DNA of 64,000 nt from Streptomyces sp. V4I2 (GCF_030817655.1 NZ_JAUSZM010000003.1:9920001-9984000); one strand, 5' to 3'; shown: positions 1 to 9,240, counted from the stretch's first letter. Notes: generated by a model not told the origin, from the letters alone. Program-made: numbers and translations.

Positions 1-1
1 G

Positions 2-346
2 CGGCTACCGGGCAGCGGGTGGCACCTGCCGAGCGCCACGACGTGCGCGCTGGTCGCGGTCATGGCGGGCGCGGCGGCGTTCGGCGCGTACGCGTGGGGT
101 CTGATGTCGGGGTTCTACATTCTGGACCCGGACCAACTGTGTGCGGCGCGGGGCCTGCAGGGCGATCACATCGTGACGCGGGAGACGCTGCCGGTCAGTG
201 CGCAGTGCGTCACGTCGGAGGGCGTGGGAAGCGAGCTGGTGCCGGGCTGGGTGAATCCCGTGATCTTCATCGGGCTCACGCTGTTCGTGCTCGCCCTCGC
301 GACGGGAAGCCTGGTGGGAGTGCGTCGGCGCCGTTCCGTGGGGTGA
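2..346 (+). CDS. Small membrane protein, 5' end outside window
   Basis: The frame is open from the first bases of the window, so the true start probably lies to the left; an internal ATG at 62 falls inside the first hydrophobic stretch and is a poor start. Two hydrophobic segments are visible: one around the sequence CALVAVMAGAAAFGAYAWG, the other near the C-terminus (VIFIGLTLFVLALATGSLVG). A polar extracytoplasmic-looking loop with two cysteines lies between them. The tail is basic (RRRRS), consistent with a cytoplasmic C-terminus. No family is recognised. A short GC-rich hairpin (about 348-360) follows the stop. Confidence 0.6.
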   Translation, partial: RLPGSGWHLPSATTCALVAVMAGAAAFGAYAWGLMSGFYILDPDQLCAARGLQGDHIVTRETLPVSAQCVTSEGVGSELVPGWVNPVIFIGLTLFVLALATGSLVGVRRRRSVG

Positions 347-435
347 GGCGCCCGGGGCGCGGCAGCAAGGTCCACATTGCGGGCGAGAAGTTGTCAACGC
401 TCCGACATCAGCCCTTGACGTCTCCAGTGGATCCC

Positions 436-1431
436 TCAGCCCGCCTGTCGGCCGATGTCGATCACGAGTTGCCGGTGTGTGCGGGCCATGTCGGTCAGAT
501 CGTTGCGCAGCTCGGACAGCCATTCCGGTTCGCGCTGGGCGGGTTCGCCCAGCGCCCGGGTGATGCGTACGAGAGAAGCCGCGGCATGCAGGCCGGCGAA
601 CAGCGGCAGGCGGCCCACCTCCTCGTCGTCGATCGGGCGCACGCTGCGGTATCCGTCGAGAAAGGCGTCGAACCGCGCCCAGTGGCCGGTCGCGGGCCGG
701 CCGGTGTGGTCGGTCAGGTCGCGTACCGCATAGGCGATATCGGCGGCGTACCAGGAGAGGGCGGCCTCGTCGAAGTCGTAGGCGGTCGGCCGGCCGTCTT
801 CCCAGGCCATGTTGTCCAGTTCGAAGTCGCCGTGCACCACGCCCCAGTGGTCCTGGCAACGTGGCAAGTCGCTCATCATGGCGGTGAGCCTCGCCGTCGC
901 CTCGACCAACGCGGTGTCGTCGGGGAACAGTTCGCCGATCTCCGGAAGTTCGCCGAAGGATTCGGGCAGCCCGGCATCAAGTCCGGCGGCATCGCAGTGA
1001 AGACGTGCCAGTGCCTGTCCCCAGTGCCAGGCTTGCGATGCGGTGAGTTCGCTGACGTCGATTTCCTCGCCGGGCGCCGGTTCGACCACCATGGCGTGCA
1101 TGGCGCCGAGCGCGGTCGCCACGGTCATGGTCAGGGCCCCGCACTCGGCGGCGACCGGCCGCACCACCGCCGAGCCGCTGTCGCTGAGCCGCGCCATCAG
1201 CTCGGCCACCGCGGTCAGGGGCTTCGGTCCACGATACGAGCCGGGCACGAACCGCAGATAGCGCCGTCGGCCGTTGTCCGGGAGCACAAACACATGCGAG
1301 GCGCTGGAGCGCCACCACCTGGCAGTGCCGGCCGGGTAACCCCACCGGGCGGCGACCTGGTCGGCGACCGGGCTGTCCCATGCTTCGGACACGGTCCGCT
1401 TCAGTCGATCGATCTCAGTCAAGGGCATCAT
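436..1431 (-). CDS. Aminoglycoside phosphotransferase/choline kinase-like protein
   Basis: A 331-residue protein of the APH superfamily (kinase-like fold). The catalytic loop HGDFELDN and the following metal-binding segment YDFDEA are both present in the C-terminal half, in the usual order and spacing. The N-terminal lobe is less conserved, which is normal for the family. The substrate cannot be read from sequence; many streptomycete members phosphorylate small alcohols or are of unknown role, so antibiotic resistance should not be assumed. ATG codons at 1431 and 1428 are both possible starts and neither has a strong ribosome binding site. It is monocistronic in its surroundings. Confidence 0.82.
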   Translation of the reverse strand: MMPLTEIDRLKRTVSEAWDSPVADQVAARWGYPAGTARWWRSSASHVFVLPDNGRRRYLRFVPGSYRGPKPLTAVAELMARLSDSGSAVVRPVAAECGALTMTVATALGAMHAMVVEPAPGEEIDVSELTASQAWHWGQALARLHCDAAGLDAGLPESFGELPEIGELFPDDTALVEATARLTAMMSDLPRCQDHWGVVHGDFELDNMAWEDGRPTAYDFDEAALSWYAADIAYAVRDLTDHTGRPATGHWARFDAFLDGYRSVRPIDDEEVGRLPLFAGLHAAASLVRITRALGEPAQREPEWLSELRNDLTDMARTHRQLVIDIGRQAG

Positions 1432-1999
1432 CGCGAGTCAGCCTTGATCATGCAGCCGACAGCCACAAGCCGATTTCCGCACCGGCCGGCCAGGGGCCAC
1501 CTGTCCGCGCCGGCACAACCACGCCGCTGTGTGCTCCCGCATCGGGCCTCGTGGACGGTTACTTCGCATGTCGGGCCAGTTCCTTGGCCCTCGGTGAGGT
1601 GTTCCGCGGCGCGGACGGAGCCGTCGGCGCCGTCGGCCACATCCGGGCCGTCGGCGGCGGTGACGCCCTGTGCGGCTGCGGCAACGTCGGCTGTGTGAGC
1701 GCGCTCGCGCGTACACCGCCCGTACCTCGCCCACCCCTGTCTCGACCGATGGCGCGGCCGGGAGGCCGAGTTGGCCGGCGACTCCCCACGCACCGACCTT
1801 CCTTCCGCGGCCGACCTCGTCACCACCCCGGCTGCTCAAGCCGAGGACGCGCTGACCTGGGCCGGAAGGTGCCGACCGAACAACCGGCCAACAGCCCACG
1901 GCTGATGCCGTCGAGTCGAGAGCGGTCACCTTGGCTTCTTGTGCAACCAAGGCGTGGTCCCGGTCGTCATCAAGTCAACTCCGTGAAAGGGGGGAGCGG
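1432..1999. other. Intergenic, no convincing gene
   Basis: About 570 bases without a supported gene. A plus-strand stretch at about 1699-1905 reads as protein-like sequence (ELAGDSPRTDLPSAADLVTT and so on) but has no start and no family match that I recognise; it may be a remnant. Reading frames on the minus strand look like codon-bias shadows. Confidence 0.4.
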
Positions 2000-3754
2000 A
2001 TGGGAGCTGTGCGGATCCTTCTGCCTGTGCCGCGGATGCTGGCGCGGGCAGGCGTCGGCGTGGGTGGGCCGGTGCTCGGTGCCGCGTTGCTGCGGTGCCT
2101 CACTCCGGGGCTGTTCCTGGCATGGCAACGGCCGCCGGCGCGGCGGCTCGCATGGAGTGAGGAGGCTGTCACGGTGTACCGCGCTCTCGTCCTTCGTGGA
2201 GGCACTCGCCGGCGCAACTGTGATGGCCTGGCGCGTGCCCTGGTGCAGCACGCCGACGCGCTGTATCTGAGCGACCGGAACGAGGACGCGCTCGCCGCGG
2301 CCGACGAGTCCCTGGCCTTCGTCGGCGCCCGGCTGACCCAGACGCAGACCGCCTACGCCCTGCGCGTGCGCACGTTGGTCCTGGCAGAGTTGGGCCGACT
2401 CGACGAGGCTCTGGAGACGGCCTGGCAGTGCGTGGAGGCCTACCGGGATGCAGTGCCCAGGGGCAGGGACAAGTCACTGGGAAGTTACGTCGGTGCGCTG
2501 CGTATTCAAGCGTCGGTACTGGGCAGCATGGGCCGCGTCGAGGAGTCCGTGGTCCTCTACATGGAATGCGCCATGCTGCTGCGCGCGATGCCCCTTTTGA
2601 AGGTGCTGCTGCGCACTCTGAAGGTGCAGGTCCGCGTGCTGATCGAGCTGACCGGTGGCCTGCGCTCTCTGGGCCGGTACGAGGAGGCCATCGAGGCCGG
2701 CATCGACGCCCACTGGTGGACCGACCAGGTCACCCCGTGGTTCTACCCCGACATCCTGCAGCTGCGCGCCCAGCTTCTGACCGACCTGGCGTGGTGCCAC
2801 TGGAAGACCGGTGACCTGCCGCGTGCGCGGGAGAGCGCCGAGGGGGCCGTGACCGTGTGTCGCACGCTGGTCCGGCGGACCCCGGACACCGGCGAGCACC
2901 GGCTCGTCCTTGCCCTGGAAATCCGTGCCTTCGTTGCCGGGGGGAGGGGAGTGTCCCCCGCAGTCCCCCTCGACCGGAACGAACAGCTTGATCCGCAGAA
3001 ACTGGCTGATCTGCAGGAACTGTCGGATCTGTGCGTCCGGCTCGCCGTCACCGATCCCGCTGTCTACGAGCCGCTGCTCGCCTGCGCTCTGGACGAGCTG
3101 GCCTACTGCCACGGGCAGAGGGGCGCCCACCGCCAGGCCGTCGAGGCCGCCGAGCGCAGCGTCGCCGTCTACCGCCGAGCCGCCCACCGCGATCCCCAGG
3201 AGTACGAACCGGAACTGGCCCGGACGCTGGCCAACCTCGTCATCGAGCGGCGCCATGTCGACGTCGTGGACGACACGGTGGACCACGCACGGGAGGCGGT
3301 GGCCATCACCCGCCGACTCGCCGAGACCGACTGGGACGCGTACCAGTCCCTGACTGCGCAGCGTCTGGCAATCCTCGCCCGGTCCCTTCGCCGTATCGGG
3401 GACGACGAGCAGGCATTGGCCTGTTACGACGAGGCCGAGAGTATCCTGCGGGATCTGATGGAGGCGGACCCCGAGCTCAGGAAGGGGCTGCTCGCCGCCA
3501 TCCTCACAGACCTTGCCGACACCCTCTGTGCGACGGCCGAGTCCCACCTCACCGCAAGCCGCTTCGACGATGCCGTCTCCGCCCTGCGCCACCTGCTCGC
3601 CCTGACCCGGCGCACCGACCTGACCGCCGTCCACGCAGCCTGCCTCACCGCCTTCGCCCATGCCCGCACCATGGTGCCCGACGAGATCAGACGGGCCTGG
3701 CAGTCGGCGACGACGGACCCGTTCCCCTCGTTCGTCTACCGGGTGCCCTCCTGA
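2000..3754 (+). CDS. Large tetratricopeptide-repeat protein
   Basis: A 584-residue protein made mostly of helical TPR-like repeats. Repeated features include A..L..LGR.DEALE, LRSLGRYEEAIEAG and CHWKTGDLPRARESAEGAV, spread over the whole length. The start is set at ATG 2000, preceded by an AAAGGGGGG ribosome site; an ATG at 1931 in the same frame has none. Residues about 1-45 contain a hydrophobic stretch (VPRMLARAGVGVGGPVLGAALLRCL) that could anchor the protein. TPR proteins are scaffolds for protein-protein contacts; no enzymatic domain is visible. A smaller repeat protein follows 180 bases downstream in the same direction. Confidence 0.75.
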   Translation: MGAVRILLPVPRMLARAGVGVGGPVLGAALLRCLTPGLFLAWQRPPARRLAWSEEAVTVYRALVLRGGTRRRNCDGLARALVQHADALYLSDRNEDALAAADESLAFVGARLTQTQTAYALRVRTLVLAELGRLDEALETAWQCVEAYRDAVPRGRDKSLGSYVGALRIQASVLGSMGRVEESVVLYMECAMLLRAMPLLKVLLRTLKVQVRVLIELTGGLRSLGRYEEAIEAGIDAHWWTDQVTPWFYPDILQLRAQLLTDLAWCHWKTGDLPRARESAEGAVTVCRTLVRRTPDTGEHRLVLALEIRAFVAGGRGVSPAVPLDRNEQLDPQKLADLQELSDLCVRLAVTDPAVYEPLLACALDELAYCHGQRGAHRQAVEAAERSVAVYRRAAHRDPQEYEPELARTLANLVIERRHVDVVDDTVDHAREAVAITRRLAETDWDAYQSLTAQRLAILARSLRRIGDDEQALACYDEAESILRDLMEADPELRKGLLAAILTDLADTLCATAESHLTASRFDDAVSALRHLLALTRRTDLTAVHAACLTAFAHARTMVPDEIRRAWQSATTDPFPSFVYRVPS

Positions 3755-3932
3755 ACACTCCGCCGCACCGTCGAGCAACGTAGCCGGGCGCTGCGACACC
3801 ATCATCGGGGGATCATCGGCGCATTCGGCGATCCGTTTGGACCCTCGTCTTGGCCCCGTGGAGTGTCTACGCTTTGGGAAACGGCTGTGCCGTTGCCAGC
3901 GCTCCTCGGACTCGCGGATGAGGTGACCGGTA

Positions 3933-4418
3933 GTGGAAAATCGATCAGGCGGCAGTGTGCCGAACCAGGTTCCCATCGCGGAGTTGCGGGCCCGGGCAGA
4001 TGCCGGAGACCGGAACGCGGCAGGACGGTTGGGGCAGCTGCTGGCCAAGCACGGCGATGCGGAAGGCGCTCTGCGGCTGTGGGCCCGGACCTATGGCGAC
4101 GACGCCCCTACGACGAGACGGTTGGCTGAGCTGCTGGCCGAGCGCGGTGATGTGGCAGGCGCGGTGAAGGTGTGGACGTTTTCGGACGCGGTGTGGCAGA
4201 ACCCGGCCAGTCTCCACGCGGAGTACCTGGACGCGCTGGATGCCTGCGAGCGTTTGGAATGCGAGGACGATCCCGAGGACTGGGCCTTCATGGAGGCTGA
4301 GGAGTTGGCAAAGGTGCTGGCCGAGCGGGGTGATGCGGCTGCGATCGCGGAGTTGCAGGATCGCGCCGATGCGGGCGATCCGGCCGCGGCGAAACGGCTG
4401 GCTCAACTGAGCGGGTGA
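3933..4418 (+). CDS. Short helical-repeat (Sel1/TPR-like) protein
   Basis: A 161-residue protein starting at GTG 3933 with an AGGTGA motif just upstream. Several near-repeats of about 33-36 residues can be seen: IAELRARADAGDRNAAGRLG, LAELLAERGDVAGAVKVW, AKVLAERGDAAAIAELQDRA and DAGDPAAAKRLAQLSG. These are typical of short streptomycete helical-repeat proteins of unknown function. It lies downstream of the TPR protein in the same orientation, but the 178-base gap suggests it has its own signals. Confidence 0.65.
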   Translation: MENRSGGSVPNQVPIAELRARADAGDRNAAGRLGQLLAKHGDAEGALRLWARTYGDDAPTTRRLAELLAERGDVAGAVKVWTFSDAVWQNPASLHAEYLDALDACERLECEDDPEDWAFMEAEELAKVLAERGDAAAIAELQDRADAGDPAAAKRLAQLSG

Positions 4419-4439
4419 GCCCGCGGGCCGCCAGATCGG

Positions 4440-4640
4440 TCATCGCGAGCTGCGTGGGCCACCCGATGCTGCGCTCGATGGTCCAGCGTGTGTGGGGATC
4501 ACCACGAGCCCTCGGTGCCCGGCGGGCGTTGGACGGGCTGGACGGGCTGGACGTTGCTGCGCGGGCCGGCGCCGTGGTCCATGGGGTGGTGCGATAGCCG
4601 ACGTTCATCCAGGCTTGCGTGCGCGCGGGTTGGCGGCGGT
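4440..4640 (-). pseudogene. Degraded IS transposase C-terminal fragment
   Basis: On the minus strand broken pieces can be joined across frames. AWMNVGYRTT is followed by GTEG, and then in another frame VVIP and RWTIERSIGW. The last string resembles the conserved GF-VLPRRW-VERT-GW block of IS5-family DDE transposases. At least two frame changes and an in-frame stop separate the pieces, and there is no start. It is a small leftover of a mobile element. The assignment rests on motif resemblance only. Confidence 0.4.
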
Positions 4641-4778
4641 GCCAGGACGGTCAGCAGCAGACCGAGCGTGTCGCAGCGTCGCGAAGCACGACGTAGCCGG
4701 AGGCTTTCAGCGTGGGTCGCGCCTTCGAGGGCATGCAACGGTCAGCGATTGTCAGTGGCGGGTGCGAGCCTGAAGGGC

Positions 4779-5045
4779 ATGGATGAGCTGGAGTTCATGC
4801 GCGGCCGCGTCTATGGTGCCGACCACGACGATGCCGGGCCCCGGCCTGGCCACGTGTACGTGGAACTGGTGGGCGGGCCGCTGGACGGTCTGCTGCTGGA
4901 CATCACGGGCAGGCCCGAGAGCGAGCTGCGCGGGGGCGTGGCTCTGGCGACGGAGATAGGTGCCTGCGGGCCGGGCGGTCGCGCTCTGTACGCCCCTCGT
5001 GCTGCGGACGGCCGACACTTCGACTGGCGCGGCGACATGCCTTGA
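4779..5045 (+). CDS. Hypothetical protein
   Basis: An 88-residue protein beginning MDELEFMRGRVYGADH and ending HFDWRGDMP. The middle (HVYVELVGGPLDGLLLDIT) reads like a small beta-rich domain found in streptomycete hypothetical proteins. The start is uncertain: ATG 4779 has a purine run almost touching it, GTG 4755 and ATG 4797 are alternatives. No family is recognised with confidence and the neighbours are remnants. Confidence 0.5.
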   Translation: MDELEFMRGRVYGADHDDAGPRPGHVYVELVGGPLDGLLLDITGRPESELRGGVALATEIGACGPGGRALYAPRAADGRHFDWRGDMP

Positions 5046-5107
5046 CCATGCCGGTTCAGTACATGTTCGGGGTCGGGCGGGGCGAGGGTCCGAAGCCGGG
5101 CAGCGGC

Positions 5108-5475
5108 TCAGGCCGGGTGCACGAGCAGGCTTCGCTTGCCGAGGACGAGGTAGAGCGGGGTGCGGATGGCGCGCAGTTCGTCTTCCGTCAGAGGCAGCGG
5201 CGCGGGGCGGCGTATCCGGAAGGCCCGACGGCTCGCCTGGATCCATGCGCGCAACTCGGGAACCACGAGCACCGGCTGTTCCAGCCAGGACGCGAGCCGC
5301 GGGCGCAGCGCCTTGGGGGCGAAGGTCGCGAAGAGGCTGGCAAAGATCCAGACGAAGAAGCGCAGGCCCACCTTCTCCAAGCCGCCGGGGTCGAGCAGGG
5401 TGACCGAGGCGAGCCTTTCGGGTTTGCGGTGTGACTGGTTGAGCGCCGGCCAGCCTCCGGGGGTGGCTGCTTGCA
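5108..5475 (-). pseudogene. Alpha/beta hydrolase remnant
   Basis: The C-terminal two thirds of an alpha/beta-hydrolase can be read on the minus strand. NQSHRKPERLASVTLLDPGG is the strand after the nucleophile elbow; then come a helical cap segment (FFVWIFASLFATFAPKALRP) and TPLYLVLGKRSLLVHP before a stop. The sequence G-GWPALNQ matches the end of the expected GxSxG elbow, but everything upstream changes to unrelated low-complexity sequence. The Ser nucleophile region is therefore lost and the C-terminal His block is truncated. Confidence 0.6.
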
Positions 5476-5699
5476 GGCCCTCGGGGACCAGCGGGGTTGA
5501 ACCGCTCCGGGGTCGGTGGAGGCTCGGGCCTGTCCCGAGTTGGGTGGGCGGAATTCCATTGCCGAGAAGGCTGGCCTCCCACGATCCTGGGGCCCATGAG
5601 GTACTCCGTATGCGTCTGAGGCTGCGCCAGTTCAGGCCCCGGACCGGGTCGCGCGAGCACCGTGTCGTCCAGCCCCGGAAGCCTCTTCGCCACACCTCA

Positions 5700-6289
5700 C
5701 TACGCGCCCCCACGCCCATCGGCCTGCTGCTCGGCGACCACGACGGGCTGAACCGGCTCGCGGGCCTGTTCTCCTTCGCCGCCTACTCCCGCCACACGAT
5801 CGTCCACGTACCGCTGCGCGACGGCGTCCCGCCCGACGAGGGGGTCGGCGAGCCGGTCGACCTGGTCCCGGCCCACCACACGCTCGGCTTGCGCCCGAGC
5901 AAATGACCCGAGCTGCGGCGCAAGTTGGTGAACGGCAATCCGCTGACCGTACGCACCGACGAGGCACGCACCGCTCGTGATGCCGCCTCCTGGCGAGAAC
6001 GCGGGGAGCGGACCGGCCTCCGGGCAAGACCGGGGGCCTGCGGCACGCCACCCACGCCCGAACGTTCTTCCTGTTCGGCAGCCGGGACCTGTTCGCCGAG
6101 ACTGCCACGTACTTCGCCCACGCGGCAGGCTGGGGCCCGCGCCAGAAGGGCGTCGCCAAAGGCCACTCGGCGCTGATGGCGTCGCTTCCGGCACTGGTCC
6201 AGCAGCCCGGCGGCGGGCACCCCATCGAGGTTCTGATCTGCTTCAAGCCGTATCCGCCCTACGCCCACTTCGCGCGGCCGGGGCGCTGA
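5700..6289 (+). pseudogene. Broken gene of unknown family
   Basis: Protein-like sequence runs through two frames. In frame with 5700 it reads PIGLLLGDHDGLNRLAGL to LAHHT-like text and hits a TGA near 5904. The same frame resumes at about 5925 (NGNPLTVRTDEARTARDAAS). From about 6002 a different frame carries TFFLFGSRDLFAETATYF and ends PPYAHFARPGR at the stop 6287-6289. These pieces keep strong streptomycete codon bias, which suggests one or two former genes with a stop and a frameshift. I do not recognise the family. Confidence 0.4.
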
Positions 6290-6364
6290 GCCCCCGTCGA
6301 TCCCTGCGAGCAGTACGGAACACCTGAGCAGCACGGCCGTCCCGGCCTGCCCTACAGTACGTTC

Positions 6365-6586
6365 GTGGAGATCAAGTGCACCCATTGCCAGGCCGCCGAC
6401 CTGCAGCCCGGGTTCATAGAAGACGGCGGTGACCACGCGAGCGGGTTCTCCCGTTGGATACCCGGGCCACTGGAGCGGGGGATCTTCGGGGGAGCCAAGC
6501 GCTGGGGGCGTCCGCGGTACCAAATCGATGCCTATCGGTGCTCTTCCTGCGGCCACCTCGAACTCTTCGCCCCGCACGAGGTCTGA
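6365..6586 (+). CDS. Small zinc-ribbon protein
   Basis: A 73-residue protein with a CTHC pair near the N-terminus and a CSSC pair near the C-terminus (YRCSSCGHLELFAP), the arrangement of a zinc ribbon. GTG 6365 is the only suitable start. Such short proteins are common in actinobacteria (PF20097-like) and have no assigned role. It stands alone between a remnant and the AlkD-like gene. Confidence 0.7.
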   Translation: MEIKCTHCQAADLQPGFIEDGGDHASGFSRWIPGPLERGIFGGAKRWGRPRYQIDAYRCSSCGHLELFAPHEV

Positions 6587-6682
6587 CAGCACCCGCCTCG
6601 GAGCTGTTCCACCTCCACCTCTCCGAGTCCCACACCGACCAGCATGCCGGTGACCAGGCGAGATCGGCAGAGCCAACGAACA

Positions 6683-7390
6683 CTACTGACGCGTCTTCAC
6701 GAACCGGGCCCGCCGACCCGGCGCCAGGCGCTCGGTCGCGTACCGCACAGTGATCCGCGGCAGCTCGGCGAGGTTCCGGTCGAGGAAGTCCACCATCAGC
6801 TGCTCGTCCCGGCGGCCGATCTCCCTCAGCATCCACCCCAACGCCTTGTGGATCAGCGGCTCCGGATCCCGACACAGCCTGAGAACGAGTCGGAAGGTCG
6901 GCTCGAAGCGGCCGGCTCGGATGAGTGCCAACGTGGCCAGCACGGCGATCCTGCGGTCCCACAGCCACGCCGACCCGGCCAGCTCATCCAGTATGTCCAG
7001 CGCGTCCGACGGTCCGTCCAGGAGCCACGGCCCCAGCACGACGTGCGCGGAACCATCCACCAGATCCCAGTTGTCCACGCAGTCGGTGCGTGCCAGATAG
7101 AAATCGGCGAGGGCCTTCCGGTCGGCAGCCGGGGCGGTCCGCACCTGTTCGGCGAGGACCAGCAGACCGGCGAACCGCTCCTCGTGCACCCGGCTGTGCA
7201 GCAGAACGTCCACGTCTCCCAGTGGCAACTGCCGGTATTGCCGTGCCAGTTGGCGCATCACCGGAACGCGTACGCCGAGCAGCTCGTCGTCGTCCGCGGG
7301 GCTGAGCACCCGCACCAGCTGCGCCCGGACATTGGGTTCCGCATGATCCCTCAGCTCGGACCGCAGTTTCTTCAGGGTGCCAGTCGCCAT
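6683..7390 (-). CDS. AlkD-like DNA alkylation repair protein
   Basis: A 235-residue protein of helical HEAT-like repeats, the expected length for AlkD-type DNA glycosylases. Family blocks visible are GVRVPVMRQLARQYRQLP (the loop that follows the first repeats), FAGLLVLAEQ, the DNWDLVDGSA stretch with the conserved Trp and Asp, WDRRIAVLATLALIR, and LIHKALGWMLREIG. AlkD enzymes excise bulky or cationic alkylated bases without base flipping. Start set at ATG 7390; GTG 7396 is an in-frame alternative. It is transcribed away from the ArsR gene. Confidence 0.88.
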   Translation of the reverse strand: MATGTLKKLRSELRDHAEPNVRAQLVRVLSPADDDELLGVRVPVMRQLARQYRQLPLGDVDVLLHSRVHEERFAGLLVLAEQVRTAPAADRKALADFYLARTDCVDNWDLVDGSAHVVLGPWLLDGPSDALDILDELAGSAWLWDRRIAVLATLALIRAGRFEPTFRLVLRLCRDPEPLIHKALGWMLREIGRRDEQLMVDFLDRNLAELPRITVRYATERLAPGRRARFVKTRQ

Positions 7391-7581
7391 GCTCACGGAC
7401 GCTAGCGCCCGAGGTGCTCAGTCGCAGCCTGATTCCGGGCCGACGGGACGCAGGATCTGCTGTGGCCTGGGCGTCCCGGGTCTTGACAGACGGAACGAGG
7501 CGGGAGCGGTCGCCGGATCTGACGAGGGTGCCCTCGACCAGCAGGTTCTGCCGGCCGGCTCGCGACACGGCGCACCTCGAC

Positions 7582-7611
7582 TTGATAGGCAAGTGAATAG
7601 TTGCCTATCAT
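7582..7611 (+). promoter_or_regulatory. ArsR operator overlapping promoter
   Basis: A perfect 10-bp inverted repeat TGATAGGCAA / TTGCCTATCA (7583-7592 and 7601-7610) with an 8-base spacer. It coincides with a likely promoter: -35 TTGATA at 7582-7587 and -10 TATCAT at 7606-7611 with 18 bp between. The A/G start of transcription would then fall at about 7618, exactly on a GTG codon, suggesting a leaderless, autorepressed transcript. Confidence 0.75.
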
Positions 7612-7617
7612 GTGGTT

Positions 7618-7920
7618 GTGGCCGACGACCTTTTCAAAGCCCTGGCCGACCCCACGCGCCGCACCATCCTCGACGAGCTCACGGAGAAGTCCGGACAGAC
7701 ACTGTTCGAGATCTGCGCCCGACTGAGCATGAAGCACCAGCTCGGCATCTCGCGCCAGGCGGTCTCCCAGCACCTCGCCGTGCTGGAGGCCGCCGGGCTC
7801 GTCGAGACCAGGCGGGAGGGCCGCTACAAGTTCCACGACCTGAACACGGCCCCGCTGCGGCAGATCGCCGAGCGGTGGCTCGTGCCCGACACGTCCGGAT
7901 CGAAGGAGAACACCGCATGA
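7618..7920 (+). CDS. ArsR-family transcriptional regulator
   Basis: A roughly 100-residue winged-helix protein. The signature DLFKALADPTRRTILDELTE opens it, followed by the recognition helix region GISRQAVSQHLAVLEAAG and the wing LVETRREGRYKFHDL. No cysteine metal-binding motif (CxC) is seen, so it is not an obvious metal sensor; this subfamily usually pairs with VOC or SRPBCC proteins. GTG 7618 is preferred because the promoter geometry predicts a leaderless start there; GTG 7612 is the alternative. It overlaps the VOC gene by four bases (ATGA), so the two are translationally coupled, and the palindrome at its own start indicates autorepression. Confidence 0.9.
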   Translation: MADDLFKALADPTRRTILDELTEKSGQTLFEICARLSMKHQLGISRQAVSQHLAVLEAAGLVETRREGRYKFHDLNTAPLRQIAERWLVPDTSGSKENTA

Positions 7921-8309
7921 AGATCCATCTGACCAGCGTCTTCGTTGACGACCAGGCCAAGGCCGAGCACTTCTACACCGAGATCCTCGGCTTCGTGAAG
8001 AAGTACGACGTCCCCGTCGGCGAGAAGGACCGGTGGCTGACCGTCGTCTCGCCCGACGAGCCCGACGGCACCGAACTCCTCCTCGAGCCCGCCGGCCACC
8101 CGGCCGTCAAGCCCTACCGCGACGCGCTCGTCAACGACGGCATCCCACTCGCCCAGTTCGCCGTCGACGACGTGAAGGCGGAGCACCAGCGCCTGCGCGG
8201 CCTCGGCGTCCGCTTCACGCAGGAGCCATTGGAGATGGGCCCCGTCACCACCGCCGTCTTCGACGACACCTGCGGCAACCTGATCCAGATCGCGACCAAG
8301 CCGCAGTAG
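7917..8309 (+). CDS. VOC-family (glyoxalase-like) protein
   Basis: A 130-residue protein with two beta-alpha-beta-beta-beta modules. The first contains SVFVDDQAKAEHFYTEILGF and the second LAQFAVDDVKAEHQRLRGLG, ending DTCGNLIQIATKPQ. The pattern is that of vicinal oxygen chelate proteins (lyases, dioxygenases or resistance proteins). The ligand is unknown. Its ATG overlaps the stop of the ArsR gene, so it is the probable regulated target of that repressor. Confidence 0.88.
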   Translation: MKIHLTSVFVDDQAKAEHFYTEILGFVKKYDVPVGEKDRWLTVVSPDEPDGTELLLEPAGHPAVKPYRDALVNDGIPLAQFAVDDVKAEHQRLRGLGVRFTQEPLEMGPVTTAVFDDTCGNLIQIATKPQ

Positions 8310-8387
8310 GCGGTCGGTCGGGTACGGAGTTCGGGCGCGCCGGCGACCGGACCGCGCCCGGGACTCACGTCCGGTCCGAGATCCGTG

Positions 8388-8996
8388 TCACGGATGCCGA
8401 CCCGAACCGACCGGGGTCTCCGCCGCCTTCGCGGGTTCGCCGGTCGCCGTCCGCCACAGCGCCGCCGACAGCCACATCAGGATGACGCCGACCAGGACGT
8501 GCAGCGCGATGGTCAGCAGGGAATCGGGCAGCGAGGTCAGGAACGCGAACAGCGGGAGGACGGTGGCGTATCCCCACGACGGGACCCTCGGCAGGATCCG
8601 GGCGCGGACCATGGCAGCCCCGAACAGGGCGCAGCCCACGGCGAAGACGGTCGCGGAGCAGATCAGTGCGGGGATCGTGGGTCCGGTGAGGGTCTCCTCG
8701 ATCAGGGCGTCGTCGAAGTAGAAGAGCACCAGGTTCGAGGCGAACGCCGCCCCGCCGAACAGACCGAGCCCGACGAGGTTCACGGCGTGACCGATCTCCC
8801 CGAGGCGCCCGGCGGCCGGCCCCTGCCGCAGGTGCAGAGCGGCGAGCAGCGGCAGGGCGAGCGCGGGGGAGAGGGCGGACGGCACGCTGGTCGCGGAGGT
8901 CTCCCCGGTGAACGCCTCGACCAGCGCGGGCAGGGAGATCAGAAGACCGGACAGCAGGCCGCACAGGGCACCGGCACGGAAGGTGGACGAGGACAT
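8388..8996 (-). CDS. Multi-pass membrane protein
   Basis: A 202-residue hydrophobic protein beginning MSSSTFRAGALCGLLSGLL. Five or six membrane segments are visible, including ALCGLLSGLLISLPALV, ALALPLLAALHL, LVGLGLFGGAAFASNLVLF, ALICSATVFAVGCALFGAAM, VLPLFAFLTSLPDS and ALHVLVGVILMWLSAAL. ATG 8996 is chosen because a GGAG motif lies six bases upstream, and the longer open frame upstream looks non-coding. No family is assigned. It is divergent from the two-component system. Confidence 0.7.
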   Translation of the reverse strand: MSSSTFRAGALCGLLSGLLISLPALVEAFTGETSATSVPSALSPALALPLLAALHLRQGPAAGRLGEIGHAVNLVGLGLFGGAAFASNLVLFYFDDALIEETLTGPTIPALICSATVFAVGCALFGAAMVRARILPRVPSWGYATVLPLFAFLTSLPDSLLTIALHVLVGVILMWLSAALWRTATGEPAKAAETPVGSGRHP

Positions 8997-9240
8997 GAGC
9001 CGCTCCAGAGGGATGAGGCCGGCCACGGCAGTGGGCCAGGAGCGCCACCGTAGGGAGCGGCCGGCAAGCCACGGGAGATGAAGGACGACGGGTTTCGAAG
9101 GCCGTAAGTCACGGTCCTGCGTCGCGTGTTGTGCCGTTCGGCAGGTGCCGTCCGTCCCGAACCGTCCCGAGTTTCCCCGCCGGCGTCCCTCTGCCCTGAT
9201 GCCCGGCCTACGCTGACGGCGACGGGTGAGAGGGGTGCGC

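Noticed and set aside
436..1431. APH-like protein as an antibiotic resistance gene
   Set aside because: Only general kinase motifs are visible; nothing indicates aminoglycoside specificity.
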